Shown piece by piece: positions 1-8,198 of a DNA stretch of 19,828 nucleotides. Location: assembly GCA_050288705.1 (NCBI GenBank), contig JBNKEI010000079.1, forward strand, positions 1-19,828, written 5' to 3'. How positions within the stretch are numbered: the stretch's first letter is position 1; the number at the start of each line of letters is the position of its first letter. A program made the translations under genes and the position numbers. A model generated the notes under the pieces. The model saw nothing but the letters and a program-made list of their open reading frames with translations. It was not told the DNA's origin and searched no databases. Origin of the DNA: JBNKEI01 sp050288705. Its GTDB lineage: Bacteria; Myxococcota; Myxococcia; Myxococcales; UBA5297.

Positions 1-1
1 A

Positions 2-256
2 GTTAAGAGCAAATCGACAGCTAAGAATTATGATGCAGCTAAGACCACCCGTTGGGTGCGCTCGGTAACAAACAGCCAAACCGGATCGGTACGATGGAAA
101 GGCAAATACCCTGATTCGACTAATATCGGCACATATATCGATGTGGGAATATTCAGTTCCCCGGAATCGGCGTGTGCGGCAGTAGCAGAAGATAGAGAAC
201 AACGTGGATTTTCTAATAATTATACCATTTCATCAAGCCGGGAAAAATCTACCTAG
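2..256 (+). CDS. C-terminal fragment of a hypothetical protein, weakly AP2-like (partial at left edge)
   Basis: The reading frame is open from the first bases of the window to a stop at 254-256, so this is the 3' end of a longer gene whose start lies outside. The visible 84 residues include GSVRWKGKYPD, then an I-G-x-Y-I-D-V-G-I-F segment, then SSPESACAAVAEDREQRG. A Trp/Gly strand pattern followed by G-x-F-x-x-x-E-x-A-x-x-A and a helix recalls the AP2/ERF-type DNA-binding fold found in plant factors and in phage or mobile-element HNH endonucleases. This is pattern memory only, with no clear catalytic residues. A GTG at 56 could be an internal start, but nothing upstream of it looks like a ribosome binding site. 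A tandem 12-bp duplication follows the stop at once. Confidence 0.45.
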   Translation, partial: VKSKSTAKNYDAAKTTRWVRSVTNSQTGSVRWKGKYPDSTNIGTYIDVGIFSSPESACAAVAEDREQRGFSNNYTISSSREKST

Positions 257-272
257 GTTTTTGCCAACCATT

Positions 273-296
273 AGGAGGCACGACAGGAGGCACGAC
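273..296. repeat. Tandem duplication of a 12-bp unit
   Basis: AGGAGGCACGAC occurs twice back to back (273-284 and 285-296) in the short gap between the left-edge gene and the convergent diguanylate cyclase gene. It may be a slippage product or the edge of a longer repeat. No function is visible. Confidence 0.8.
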
Positions 297-301
297 GGCA
301 A

Positions 302-1621
302 TCAAGTATTAGATACTATGTCAGCTTTCGTGTCTTCAGAATGAAGCGCGGTTTCCACTCGGTTACGTCCACGGGCTTTGGCAAGGTATAGAGCTGAATC
401 AGCTCTTTCTAAAAGACTTTCCAAGCTATCCCGGGGCTCAAATTCCGCAATGCCCACGCTTACAGTTATATGGATTTTAATTTCTGGATGCTCGGGAAGA
501 ATGACCGTTTCCTGAGCCACTCGTTCTCGAAGACGGTTAGCGATAATGGCGGCTTCCTTTTCACCGGCTTCAATCAGCATTATGCCGAATTCTTCGCCGC
601 CATAACGGGCTAGGCAGTCTGTACTGCGGACAGATGCGGCGATTATATTGGCCAAATGAATAAGAACCGTATCGCCGGCAGGATGCCCCCAGGTGTCATT
701 TACTTTTTTGAAAAAATCAATATCCAGCATTACTAAACAAAAAGGAACATTATATCTTTTAGCGCGTTCAATTTCGTGTCCCAGGCGAATTTTGAAATAC
801 TTGTGATTAAAACAACGGGTAAGGCCATCACGAATAGCCATGTCTTGTAAAGCGGACAGCCTTTGCAAATGAGAGCGTACCCGCGCCACCAACTCTTGGG
901 GATCAAAAGGCTTGGAAATGTAATCATTTCCTCCTACTTCTAAGCCGTGTACCCGCTGTTCCACGTCTCCTTTGCGGGTAACAAAAATAACCGGGGTAAA
1001 GGTCATCGCCGGATGTTTACGGATTAGACGACAGAGGTCGAAACCATTCATCTCTGGCATATCAACATCAAGAATCAAAAGATCAGGTCGTTCTTCGTCT
1101 AAAGCCTGAAGGGTTTTTTCGGGTTTAGTACAGCAGCTACTGATGAACCCGGCAGAGCGAAGACAGTTGTCAATTAGGCTGGCGCTAAAAGGATCATCAT
1201 CTATTACCATGATCCGGAATTTATTGCTGTTTTGGGTTGATCGATTGCTCAAAGGAATGGGAATAGGAGCCTTGTTGCGAGAATCCGAAGTATTCTGCTG
1301 TAGAATTTCTTCTACCGCAGCCAAACCATCACTAAAAATCTCTATAGCCTTAGAACGGTCGCTTACCATACCCTCCTGAATCAGTTGGGCAAGGTTCTCA
1401 CAAATCATGGAGAGTCGGCCAAGGGTAGGATATTCTAGTGAATGTGCAGTTCCGGCCAACCGATGGAAAAAGTGACCAACATCTTCCAGGTTTTGGTGGT
1501 TGTCTGGGGCTTCTTGTAATTGCGCAAAAGATTTTTTGGCTTTTTGTAGATTTTCGCTAGTCTCGCGTAGAAACAGGGCTTTTAGCTCAAGAGGAATCGT
1601 AATGGGAGAATGTTCGTTCAT
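302..1621 (-). CDS. Hpt-REC-GGDEF diguanylate cyclase (PleD-like hybrid)
   Basis: Predicted cytoplasmic enzyme that makes cyclic di-GMP from two GTP under phosphorelay control. Numbered from the ATG at 1621, an N-terminal Hpt domain carries the phosphoacceptor motif HRLAGTA (His about 53). A receiver domain follows (about 136-250) with the acidic DDD cluster, phosphoacceptor Asp about 185 in LILDVDMPEMNG, Thr about 215 and Lys about 237 in SKPFD. The C-terminal GGDEF domain (about 265-425) has the active-site signature GGEEF (341-345). An RSTD inhibitory-site motif lies at the canonical spacing before it, so product inhibition is likely. Having Hpt and REC in one chain suggests an internal or cross-relayed phosphotransfer with an unlinked histidine kinase. 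A TTG at 1630 in frame could also start it; ATG is preferred, though no strong Shine-Dalgarno is seen. It is divergent from the DNA glycosylase gene, with 48 bases between starts. Confidence 0.93.
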   Translation of the reverse strand: MNEHSPITIPLELKALFLRETSENLQKAKKSFAQLQEAPDNHQNLEDVGHFFHRLAGTAHSLEYPTLGRLSMICENLAQLIQEGMVSDRSKAIEIFSDGLAAVEEILQQNTSDSRNKAPIPIPLSNRSTQNSNKFRIMVIDDDPFSASLIDNCLRSAGFISSCCTKPEKTLQALDEERPDLLILDVDMPEMNGFDLCRLIRKHPAMTFTPVIFVTRKGDVEQRVHGLEVGGNDYISKPFDPQELVARVRSHLQRLSALQDMAIRDGLTRCFNHKYFKIRLGHEIERAKRYNVPFCLVMLDIDFFKKVNDTWGHPAGDTVLIHLANIIAASVRSTDCLARYGGEEFGIMLIEAGEKEAAIIANRLRERVAQETVILPEHPEIKIHITVSVGIAEFEPRDSLESLLERADSALYLAKARGRNRVETALHSEDTKADIVSNT

Positions 1622-1669
1622 TAAAAACAAAGTATCGCGGTTTATAACATCACTTCAAGGGATGCCAAA

Positions 1670-2269
1670 ATGTTACTAGTTGTACGAAATCCCCTACCAC
1701 ATTGCTTTTATAATCGACCTACCGAAGATGTAGCTCGCGATCTTCTTGGCTGCCACATCTTGCACCTCGATGGTCAAGTGCTGCGTGCGGGTAGAATAGT
1801 AGAAACCGAGGCATACTTAGGAGAAAAGGACCTGGCTTGCCATTCCGCTAAGGGAAGGACTCCGCGTACGGAAGTAATGTTTGGTCCTCCAGGACGCGCA
1901 TATATCTACTTAATTTATGGAATGCATAATTGTCTGAATGTGGTAACCATGCCGGAAGGGGAGCCGGAAGCCGTTCTAATTAGAGCCATTGAACCCTTAA
2001 GCAATTGCCTTGGTCCAGGTAACGGGCCTGGTAAGTTATGCAAAGCTCTTAATATTGACCGACGATATAACGGGCTTGATCTAGAACAGGGGCCTTTGTC
2101 CATTACCAATGGAGACCGGCCAGCGCGGACGGTGGAGCGAGCTTCCCGGATTGGAATCGATTACGCGGGACCGCGGTGGTCGAAGCGTTTGTTGCGGTTT
2201 TTCGAAAAGGAAAGCGACTGTGTTTCTGAGCGCCAAGGTAAGCGTGCACCCAAATCCAAAAAAATTTGA
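1670..2269 (+). CDS. mpg: DNA-3-methyladenine glycosylase, AAG/MPG family
   Basis: Predicted base-excision repair enzyme that removes alkylated purines such as 3-methyladenine and hypoxanthine. The 199-residue chain matches the compact single-domain bacterial AAG family. Near the N-terminus RPTEDVARDLLG is the family opening motif. GRIVETEAYLG contains the catalytic Glu (about 47, matching human E125) and the Tyr that flips into DNA (about 49, matching human Y127). CHSAKGRTPRTEVMFGPPG and YIYLIYGMHNCLN follow, and VLIRAIEPL completes the family pattern. The ATG start has AAGGGA about 7 bases upstream. The gene overlaps the next gene by about 26 bases when that gene's GTG start is used, so the two are likely co-transcribed. 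The basic tail after the conserved core (KRAPKSKKI) is variable. Nothing is missing or broken. Confidence 0.95.
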   Translation: MLLVVRNPLPHCFYNRPTEDVARDLLGCHILHLDGQVLRAGRIVETEAYLGEKDLACHSAKGRTPRTEVMFGPPGRAYIYLIYGMHNCLNVVTMPEGEPEAVLIRAIEPLSNCLGPGNGPGKLCKALNIDRRYNGLDLEQGPLSITNGDRPARTVERASRIGIDYAGPRWSKRLLRFFEKESDCVSERQGKRAPKSKKI

Positions 2270-3266
2270 AAATGAAATCGAAGAGTTGCCTCGTGTGCCG
2301 GTTTTAACCGCCTCAAGTGAAGAAAGCTACGTGGTGAAATTGGTGGTTGAGCCCCAATTTCGTGGTTGGCGGTTAGACCACTACATATGCACAAAAATTC
2401 CCCGCCTTTCCCGAAGCAAGGTCCAGGCTATTATTAGAACGGGTAAACTGTCAGAACGTTTGCTCAAGCCGTCTACCTTAGTGCAGCCGGGAATGGTTTT
2501 AAATTTGACTCGACCAAAATTGGTTGAGCCAGAAACTCCCCAAGAGCTTCCCATAATTTATCGGGATGAAGCGGTGCTGGTGGTTGACAAACCGGCAGGG
2601 TTGCCCATGCATCCTAGTGCCCGTTACCTACGCGGAACGCTAGTAGCTTTGGCGCGAAATCTAGCCATGCCAGGAGAAAAGCCCGATCCAGCTCATCGTT
2701 TAGACCGCGAAACCAGTGGGTTGGTGCTATGTGGAGTGCGTCCCGAACAGACTCGTTTTCTTAAATTAGCTTTTGCCCAAGGGCTGGTTAAGAAGGCATA
2801 CTTGGCAATTACCGAGGGGGTACCTTCAGAAAAAGAGTTTGAGGTAGACCTACCTCTGGCAGTGGGAGGCCAAGAAGTGCGCATTCGCGTCCGGGTGGAT
2901 AATAAAGAAGGCAAATCAGCGAAAACTCGTTTTCGAGTATTGCAGGAATGGGAAACCAAGGGAGAATTTTTTGCCTTGCTTCGTTGCGAACCAATAACCG
3001 GGCGTCAACACCAAATTCGCGCTCATCTCGCAGCCAAGGGCTTTCCTCTAGTAGGCGATAAAATCTATGGGCGCGATGAGCGCATCTTTATTCGGTTTAC
3101 TCAAAACCAAGTGACCACAGAAGATTGGGCCAAGCTTCGTTTAACCCGGCACGCGCTGCACGCAAGTGAGATGGAATTCCCTCATCCTTTAAAAAAGAAG
3201 AATATGAAACTCTTCTCCCCAATACCCGTCGATATGCGGAATTTCGTGACTTTGAACAAGACATAA
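2244..3266 (+). CDS. RluA/RluD-family 23S rRNA pseudouridine synthase
   Basis: Predicted enzyme that converts uridine to pseudouridine in RNA, most likely large-subunit rRNA. An S4-type RNA-binding domain (about residues 43-70, GWRLDHYICTKIPRLSRSKV) precedes the catalytic domain. The catalytic Asp (about 154) is in the family motif HRLDRETSG, and the conserved GRQHQIRAHLA and GFPLVGDKIYG blocks follow. The frame is open further upstream, to an ATG at 2109, but that would bury 160 bases in the glycosylase gene and add residues unlike the family. The GTG at 2244 has AAGG at 2235-2238 and gives 340 residues, close to the RluD length, so it is preferred. The exact uridine target cannot be told from sequence. 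Confidence 0.92.
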   Translation: MHPNPKKFENEIEELPRVPVLTASSEESYVVKLVVEPQFRGWRLDHYICTKIPRLSRSKVQAIIRTGKLSERLLKPSTLVQPGMVLNLTRPKLVEPETPQELPIIYRDEAVLVVDKPAGLPMHPSARYLRGTLVALARNLAMPGEKPDPAHRLDRETSGLVLCGVRPEQTRFLKLAFAQGLVKKAYLAITEGVPSEKEFEVDLPLAVGGQEVRIRVRVDNKEGKSAKTRFRVLQEWETKGEFFALLRCEPITGRQHQIRAHLAAKGFPLVGDKIYGRDERIFIRFTQNQVTTEDWAKLRLTRHALHASEMEFPHPLKKKNMKLFSPIPVDMRNFVTLNKT

Positions 3267-3296
3267 GGTGATTCAACCGGTTCATGAAAGCATCAG

Positions 3297-5273
3297 ATGC
3301 GCAGGCAAAGCATGATTTGCTGCTACCAAGCAGCGACAAAAATTACCATGATAGCACTTTTGTTGACATGGGGGTGCGCAGCACCGCAACTGCCTCCTAC
3401 TCCAGGAGCGCCTCTAATAGTCGATTTAGAATTCCGAGGTGTAAAAAATGTTTCTCAGAGCCTAATTAAAGAAAGAATTGTTACTTCCGAAACATCCTGG
3501 ATTCCTTTTTCCGAACCTCGCTATTTTGATGAATTGGTTTTTGAAACCGACCTGAGGCGTATTATTCGGCTATACCAGGTGCAAGGTTATTACCAGGCGA
3601 GAATTGTGGATAGGCAGATTATTCCGGTGGAGGATAATCAAGTGCGGGTAGTAATAACCATTGCCGAGGGACCTCCCACCCGCGTTGCCCAACGAGATAT
3701 TACTGGATTGGATCAACTTCCTGAAGACAAAAAAAATGCATTGCTAGAAGGACTTCCGCTTAATCCTGGGGAAGTTTTTAAAGAACAAGAATACGAGGCT
3801 CTTAAGCAGATATTGTCTAGGCGGCTGGCCAATGCGGGGTATGCGCAAGCAAGTGTACTAGGAGCGGTTACCGTACTAGAAGACCAACAAGTCGCCGCTG
3901 TAAAGCTAGAAGTTACCCTTAGGCTCAAGTACAGCTTTGGGCGGATTTTTGTTGCTGGGGCAAACCAAGTGCCTCGAAACAGAATTCTACGTAAAGTTAG
4001 GGTCGTTATTCCAGAAGGAAGCGACTTCAGTTTATCGGCCCTTGACGAGGCCCAACAGCAAGTCTTTAGATTAGGAGTGTTTTCAGCAGTAAAAGTGAGT
4101 CATGGAGCTCCCAATCCCTCACAGCGCACTGTTCCGGTGGTAGTGCAGGTGCGTGAAGCCCCTTTTCGCACCATTCGGGTGGGAGGTGGAATAGGTTTCG
4201 ATAACTTTCAAACTGAGCTTCCGCGAGTCATTGCCCAATGGACCAATCGAAATTTTTTTGGTGACCTCCGGAGATTCTCGTTTTCCAATAGATTGGCTTT
4301 AGTTTTTGTTCCCAAAGTAAGTAGTCCCGAAAAAACTGGGGTAGCAATTGCTAGTTCGTTGCAATTTTTGCAGCCGTCGATTATAGGAGAAGACATTGAT
4401 TTGACTTCAGTTTTAGAATACAATAATAGAATTAGTGAAGATTATGATTACTATAATGTACTAAACGGAAGTCTAGGATTATTGTATGATTATAAATCGC
4501 GTTTTAATATTTTGTTTTCTTACAATATTGCCTTGTCACGAATAAAAGCAGAAGCGAGTGCCAACGTAGAGCTAGATTCACCTCAGGCATTAGATGAATG
4601 TACTCAGAAAGGCGTTTTTTGTCGGCTAACGTATTTGGAGCAAAGGGCGCAATACGATCGGCGCAATGATCCTATTAATCCTCGATATGGATGGTATGCA
4701 AGTCTTTCCGTGCAGGAGGGAAGTCAATTACTGGGAGGAAGTTTTAACTACCTGCGACTTATGCCCGAATTACGAGGTTATTGGCCTGTAGGCGCGCATG
4801 TCATTGCTGCCCGTGGAATGGCTGGATGGCTATTTCCCAAGAAAAATGAGACGCCAAGCATATTAAGCAGATTTTTCTTGGGAGGCGCCTCGCATCGTGG
4901 CTTCTTTGGAAGCCAAGAATTGTCTCCGGTGCAGAAAAAGGTAAACTCCGATGACTTGGTGTCGGTTGGAGGGCAAGGAATGTTGGCAGCAAGTCTGGAA
5001 ACGCGCTTTACTTTACCTGCAGGCTTCGGAATTGTTCCATTTTTAGATGCTGGTCAAGTTACCTCGCTAGTTTCTGATTTAGCGTTGAATAACTTTCATT
5101 ATGCTGCCGGAATAGGCTTAAGATATCGTACGCCTTTTGGCCCCATCCGATTAGATGTAGCCCGGCGCCTGAATAACCCGTCAGTAGATTTAGTAGATGA
5201 AATAGAAGGAAACGAAATAATGCTGCCTTGGAAACCCTGGGCTATCCACCTTAATATTGGAGAGGCATTTTGA
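3297..5273 (+). CDS. TamA/BamA-like Omp85 outer-membrane protein
   Basis: Predicted outer-membrane beta-barrel of the Omp85 superfamily with periplasmic POTRA domains, the architecture used to insert or translocate outer-membrane proteins. After a hydrophobic N-terminus (about 16-27, ending in LLTWGC) come about three POTRA-like domains (about 40-130, 131-210, 215-295), each with the beta-alpha-alpha-beta-beta pattern and Gly-Tyr or Gly-Val turns such as VQGYYQARI and LANAGYAQA. The barrel fills 296-658, includes GLRYRTPFGPIRLDVA typical of Omp85 C-termini, and ends in Phe as BAM substrates do. Cys27 could be lipidated, but Trp at -2 and Thr at -3 make an imperfect lipobox, so an ordinary signal peptide is also possible. 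Alternative ATGs exist at 3312 and 3348. Three POTRAs fit TamA better than BamA. No TamB partner is visible; the next gene overlaps by 4 bases. Confidence 0.88.
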   Translation: MRRQSMICCYQAATKITMIALLLTWGCAAPQLPPTPGAPLIVDLEFRGVKNVSQSLIKERIVTSETSWIPFSEPRYFDELVFETDLRRIIRLYQVQGYYQARIVDRQIIPVEDNQVRVVITIAEGPPTRVAQRDITGLDQLPEDKKNALLEGLPLNPGEVFKEQEYEALKQILSRRLANAGYAQASVLGAVTVLEDQQVAAVKLEVTLRLKYSFGRIFVAGANQVPRNRILRKVRVVIPEGSDFSLSALDEAQQQVFRLGVFSAVKVSHGAPNPSQRTVPVVVQVREAPFRTIRVGGGIGFDNFQTELPRVIAQWTNRNFFGDLRRFSFSNRLALVFVPKVSSPEKTGVAIASSLQFLQPSIIGEDIDLTSVLEYNNRISEDYDYYNVLNGSLGLLYDYKSRFNILFSYNIALSRIKAEASANVELDSPQALDECTQKGVFCRLTYLEQRAQYDRRNDPINPRYGWYASLSVQEGSQLLGGSFNYLRLMPELRGYWPVGAHVIAARGMAGWLFPKKNETPSILSRFFLGGASHRGFFGSQELSPVQKKVNSDDLVSVGGQGMLAASLETRFTLPAGFGIVPFLDAGQVTSLVSDLALNNFHYAAGIGLRYRTPFGPIRLDVARRLNNPSVDLVDEIEGNEIMLPWKPWAIHLNIGEAF

Positions 5274-8137
5274 TTACGAGTATAAAAAGATTAATCCAGA
5301 ATAGTACAATAGAAAAAGGTATCAATTTCCGAAACAAGACAAATGGACGCAATTTTTCTTACGGAACATCATCGATTGATGTTGTTCTTGCCGGGAACCA
5401 AGACGCATTCGTGGGGTCTATTCCCGCTACGCTGCGAAAATCAGAAGCATCATCATCTACTTCGAAAACACGAATAAAGCATAAGCTGGGATCTGATACT
5501 TTTCAACGCGATTTGTGGCAGATTCACGGAATTATTCAACAAATGTTCAACTTGGCGCCCAACGTGTTTTCATTCCGTTTAGACGGAGTATATATTGGAT
5601 GGCCGTTGGCAGAGCTATATGGTGCTCTTCTTAAAGTAGTAGTCAACAATGAATCGGCAAGCCCAGGGTTTGTAAAATCCATCCAAAATAGCATTAGGTG
5701 TATTTATAATAATTCTCGCATTAGTAAACAGCTCAGGAAACTGAAACCAGGCGCTAGCGACTCAGCACTACTAATTCCCATTTGTGTGAAGCAGCACATG
5801 ATGAGTCTTCAGGTGAGCAAAAAATCCAATGAGGACTTTTCCCTAGTCTTAGTGAATACCGGAGGTTTACCAGACGGATACAAAACAGCAATGCACTGTG
5901 AATTCGTAATCAAAAACCAACCGGAAAATACGTCTTCCGAAGAAGCGGCTGATCAGCTTCTGAAAAAACTTATTTATGGAAACTTAAATCTATCCTCCTC
6001 CTACGAAGCGCTTCGAGAAAGTGCTACCGGGGGATTTTTTATTCTTAATGAAGAGCAAAAAAATCAAGTCGCAGATAACTGCTTCGTAAAACAAGCCGAA
6101 AAAGGGTTTAAACGGTTTTTTGCTACTCACCAGAAATCAGAGCGGGAACTTGAAGCTCTGCGTGACCTTGATTGGGCAGACAGAATGCCAGGGGAAAATC
6201 ATTCAGTCGTTCGTCATAAATGGGGCTCCTTGTCTACTGCCTTTGTTCATCAAGAAGTCGCAACTATTATAGAAAACAAATGCCTCCCAGAGACTTTGCG
6301 ATGCGGTTCTCGAGTTTATCTTCAAAATAAAAACTTCAGAAAGCTCATGACGTATAGCGATTCTAAAATCAAAGGGAATGTAATCGCTTGTGTCAAAGAA
6401 GCTTTTGGAGAAGAAATCCATGACATGGCATTCGTTAATTTGTCACAATATAACTTTAAAACTTTCAAAAAAGAAATTTGTTCGGCAATTCTTAGCAATC
6501 GTGACAAATGCGAAAATCTCGCTCAAGCGATCGATTGTTATAATAATACAGAGGAAGGCGAATTGATTTTCCCTTATTTCAAGACGTACTATAGCCAGTA
6601 TTTGCTCGATAGCATGGGCAATGAAATAGAAAGAGCATTCGCCTTGGGTGATGGCGAGACACTAGAAATTCTTGATGAAGTCGTTGAGATGAAACACAAA
6701 TATGATGCTCTTTTGGACTTTGATAATTCTCTAGATTGGCCTGAAATCTCGATGTTTCGCGCAAAAATGCAGCAAACGTTGGCTGAAAAACGAGAAGCCC
6801 AGAATATGAATGATTCTTTTCGTCTCTACTCGCAGACCTTACGAGATTATGATCGTTTAATAGAAGAAGGAAGTACTTTCTATGCACTATTTCTAGGAAG
6901 AGGCGAGGTGCATTTATGGATGACAAACCATGGCAAAATTCCTGAAGGCAGCAATTCTCTCCGAAAGTATAATGGTCTATATTTAGCAAAAAAGAATTTC
7001 AAGCAAGCCATCGTACATTATAAGAAAAGCTGGAAAGCATACGAAGGTCTTGCAAAATGCTACTTATATGAATCCACGCTATATAATGAATGGAAGGGTA
7101 AAAATAGGGAATGCCTTCGCAAAGCGGTAATAGCGGCTAAAAAAGCGATTGAAGTTCATCCGTTGGTTGAAAGTTCTTATTTTACGCTTGTACGCTGTTA
7201 TGAAGACATTCTAACGCGAGATCCATGTCTTGGGGAACTAGCGGGCATAAAAAAGGACCTAGTCAAAACTTATCTTGAGATTGCAAATATTTTAATGGAA
7301 AAGAAAGACTATCAAGGCGCCATGTCGGCTTATAATCGAGCGCAAGCATTAGCTCCTGAGGATAACGCCATTGGTGCGCTGCAGGTAATTGCGCAGAGTA
7401 AGGCGCATAAAAAATCTATCGAAGATGCTCCGACACGCATCGAAGATGCTTGCGAAGTAAATCCAGAAACTGACGTAGTGGATGTATTAATCTATGCGTG
7501 GTCAGTGTTAATGAATAAGAGGTCAACTTTAGGGAGAATGCTGCAATCTGTTAATCGTCTTACGGAAATCTACAAATCCAACAAAATCGACGACAAGATG
7601 AAAGTGGAAGTTTTGAGCGCCATTGCGGAAGGTCTAGCATTTGTAGTCAAGTGGAGTGATATTGTAAATGTAGTGGACGACGAACATTTTGAATTGGCAG
7701 ATCCTTTTCTTCATATAGCACACCTAACAAAGGCCGACCGCGCAAAAAGCTTGCTTGCGAGGGGGCAAATTTTACATGTGCTTGCGCAGCATCCAGAAAA
7801 AACTTACTTTTTGGGGGAAGCGGTACGAATTCTCGAAAAAGCGACGGAACTTGAGCCGACTAATCCCCTGCTTTGGTGTGAGTTGGGGCAGTGCTATCAA
7901 GAAGCTCAGAATTCTTTGAAGGCAGTAGAGTCTTATGACCAAGCGCTTGCGCTTAATCCCAATAATACGACCGCCCTTACTAACGGAGCAACAGAGAATT
8001 CCAAAGTTGGTCGTGTTCATCGGTCCTTTATATATTTACTGAAAGCCATTCTCCAAACAGGCAATACTGAAGAAATGAATGCAATTTTAAAACGAGTCGA
8101 AGAAATAATGAATCTAGGGGAATGTAAGTCCGAGTGA
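5270..8137 (+). CDS. Large TPR-repeat protein of unknown function
   Basis: I do not recognise the whole protein. It starts at TTG (5270) inside the stop of the TamA-like gene (TTGA overlap), with GGAGAGG at 5259-5265, so coupled translation is likely. The 955 residues show no signal peptide or membrane span. Residues 1-75 are Ser/Thr/Lys-rich. Residues about 75-340 form a domain with KQHMM (His176), LVLVNTGG (196-199), a second His (209), then Q266 and C271 in QVADNCFVK. A His, then an NTG turn, then Q...C order resembles from memory a domain in proteins of Chlamydiae and other intracellular bacteria and could be a papain-like fold; this is unproven. About 340-560 is helical. TPR-like repeats occupy about 570-700 (for example DYQGAMSAYNRAQALAPED) and 825-900 (SLKAVESYDQALALNPNN), suggesting a protein-binding scaffold. 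Confidence 0.85.
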   Translation: MITSIKRLIQNSTIEKGINFRNKTNGRNFSYGTSSIDVVLAGNQDAFVGSIPATLRKSEASSSTSKTRIKHKLGSDTFQRDLWQIHGIIQQMFNLAPNVFSFRLDGVYIGWPLAELYGALLKVVVNNESASPGFVKSIQNSIRCIYNNSRISKQLRKLKPGASDSALLIPICVKQHMMSLQVSKKSNEDFSLVLVNTGGLPDGYKTAMHCEFVIKNQPENTSSEEAADQLLKKLIYGNLNLSSSYEALRESATGGFFILNEEQKNQVADNCFVKQAEKGFKRFFATHQKSERELEALRDLDWADRMPGENHSVVRHKWGSLSTAFVHQEVATIIENKCLPETLRCGSRVYLQNKNFRKLMTYSDSKIKGNVIACVKEAFGEEIHDMAFVNLSQYNFKTFKKEICSAILSNRDKCENLAQAIDCYNNTEEGELIFPYFKTYYSQYLLDSMGNEIERAFALGDGETLEILDEVVEMKHKYDALLDFDNSLDWPEISMFRAKMQQTLAEKREAQNMNDSFRLYSQTLRDYDRLIEEGSTFYALFLGRGEVHLWMTNHGKIPEGSNSLRKYNGLYLAKKNFKQAIVHYKKSWKAYEGLAKCYLYESTLYNEWKGKNRECLRKAVIAAKKAIEVHPLVESSYFTLVRCYEDILTRDPCLGELAGIKKDLVKTYLEIANILMEKKDYQGAMSAYNRAQALAPEDNAIGALQVIAQSKAHKKSIEDAPTRIEDACEVNPETDVVDVLIYAWSVLMNKRSTLGRMLQSVNRLTEIYKSNKIDDKMKVEVLSAIAEGLAFVVKWSDIVNVVDDEHFELADPFLHIAHLTKADRAKSLLARGQILHVLAQHPEKTYFLGEAVRILEKATELEPTNPLLWCELGQCYQEAQNSLKAVESYDQALALNPNNTTALTNGATENSKVGRVHRSFIYLLKAILQTGNTEEMNAILKRVEEIMNLGECKSE

Positions 8138-8198
8138 GCGGCTTATAGGCATAGGGCGCCTCGACAACCAGTTCGTCTTGGTTCAAAATAACATATTG

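Noticed and set aside
2109..2243. ATG at 2109 as start of the pseudouridine synthase
   Set aside because: It would overlap the glycosylase gene by 160 bases and add 45 residues unlike the family; GTG at 2244 has an AAGG motif.
6579..6989. 136-codon minus-strand frame inside the TPR gene
   Set aside because: It lies wholly within a well-supported plus-strand gene, has no recognisable domain, and composition fits a shadow frame.
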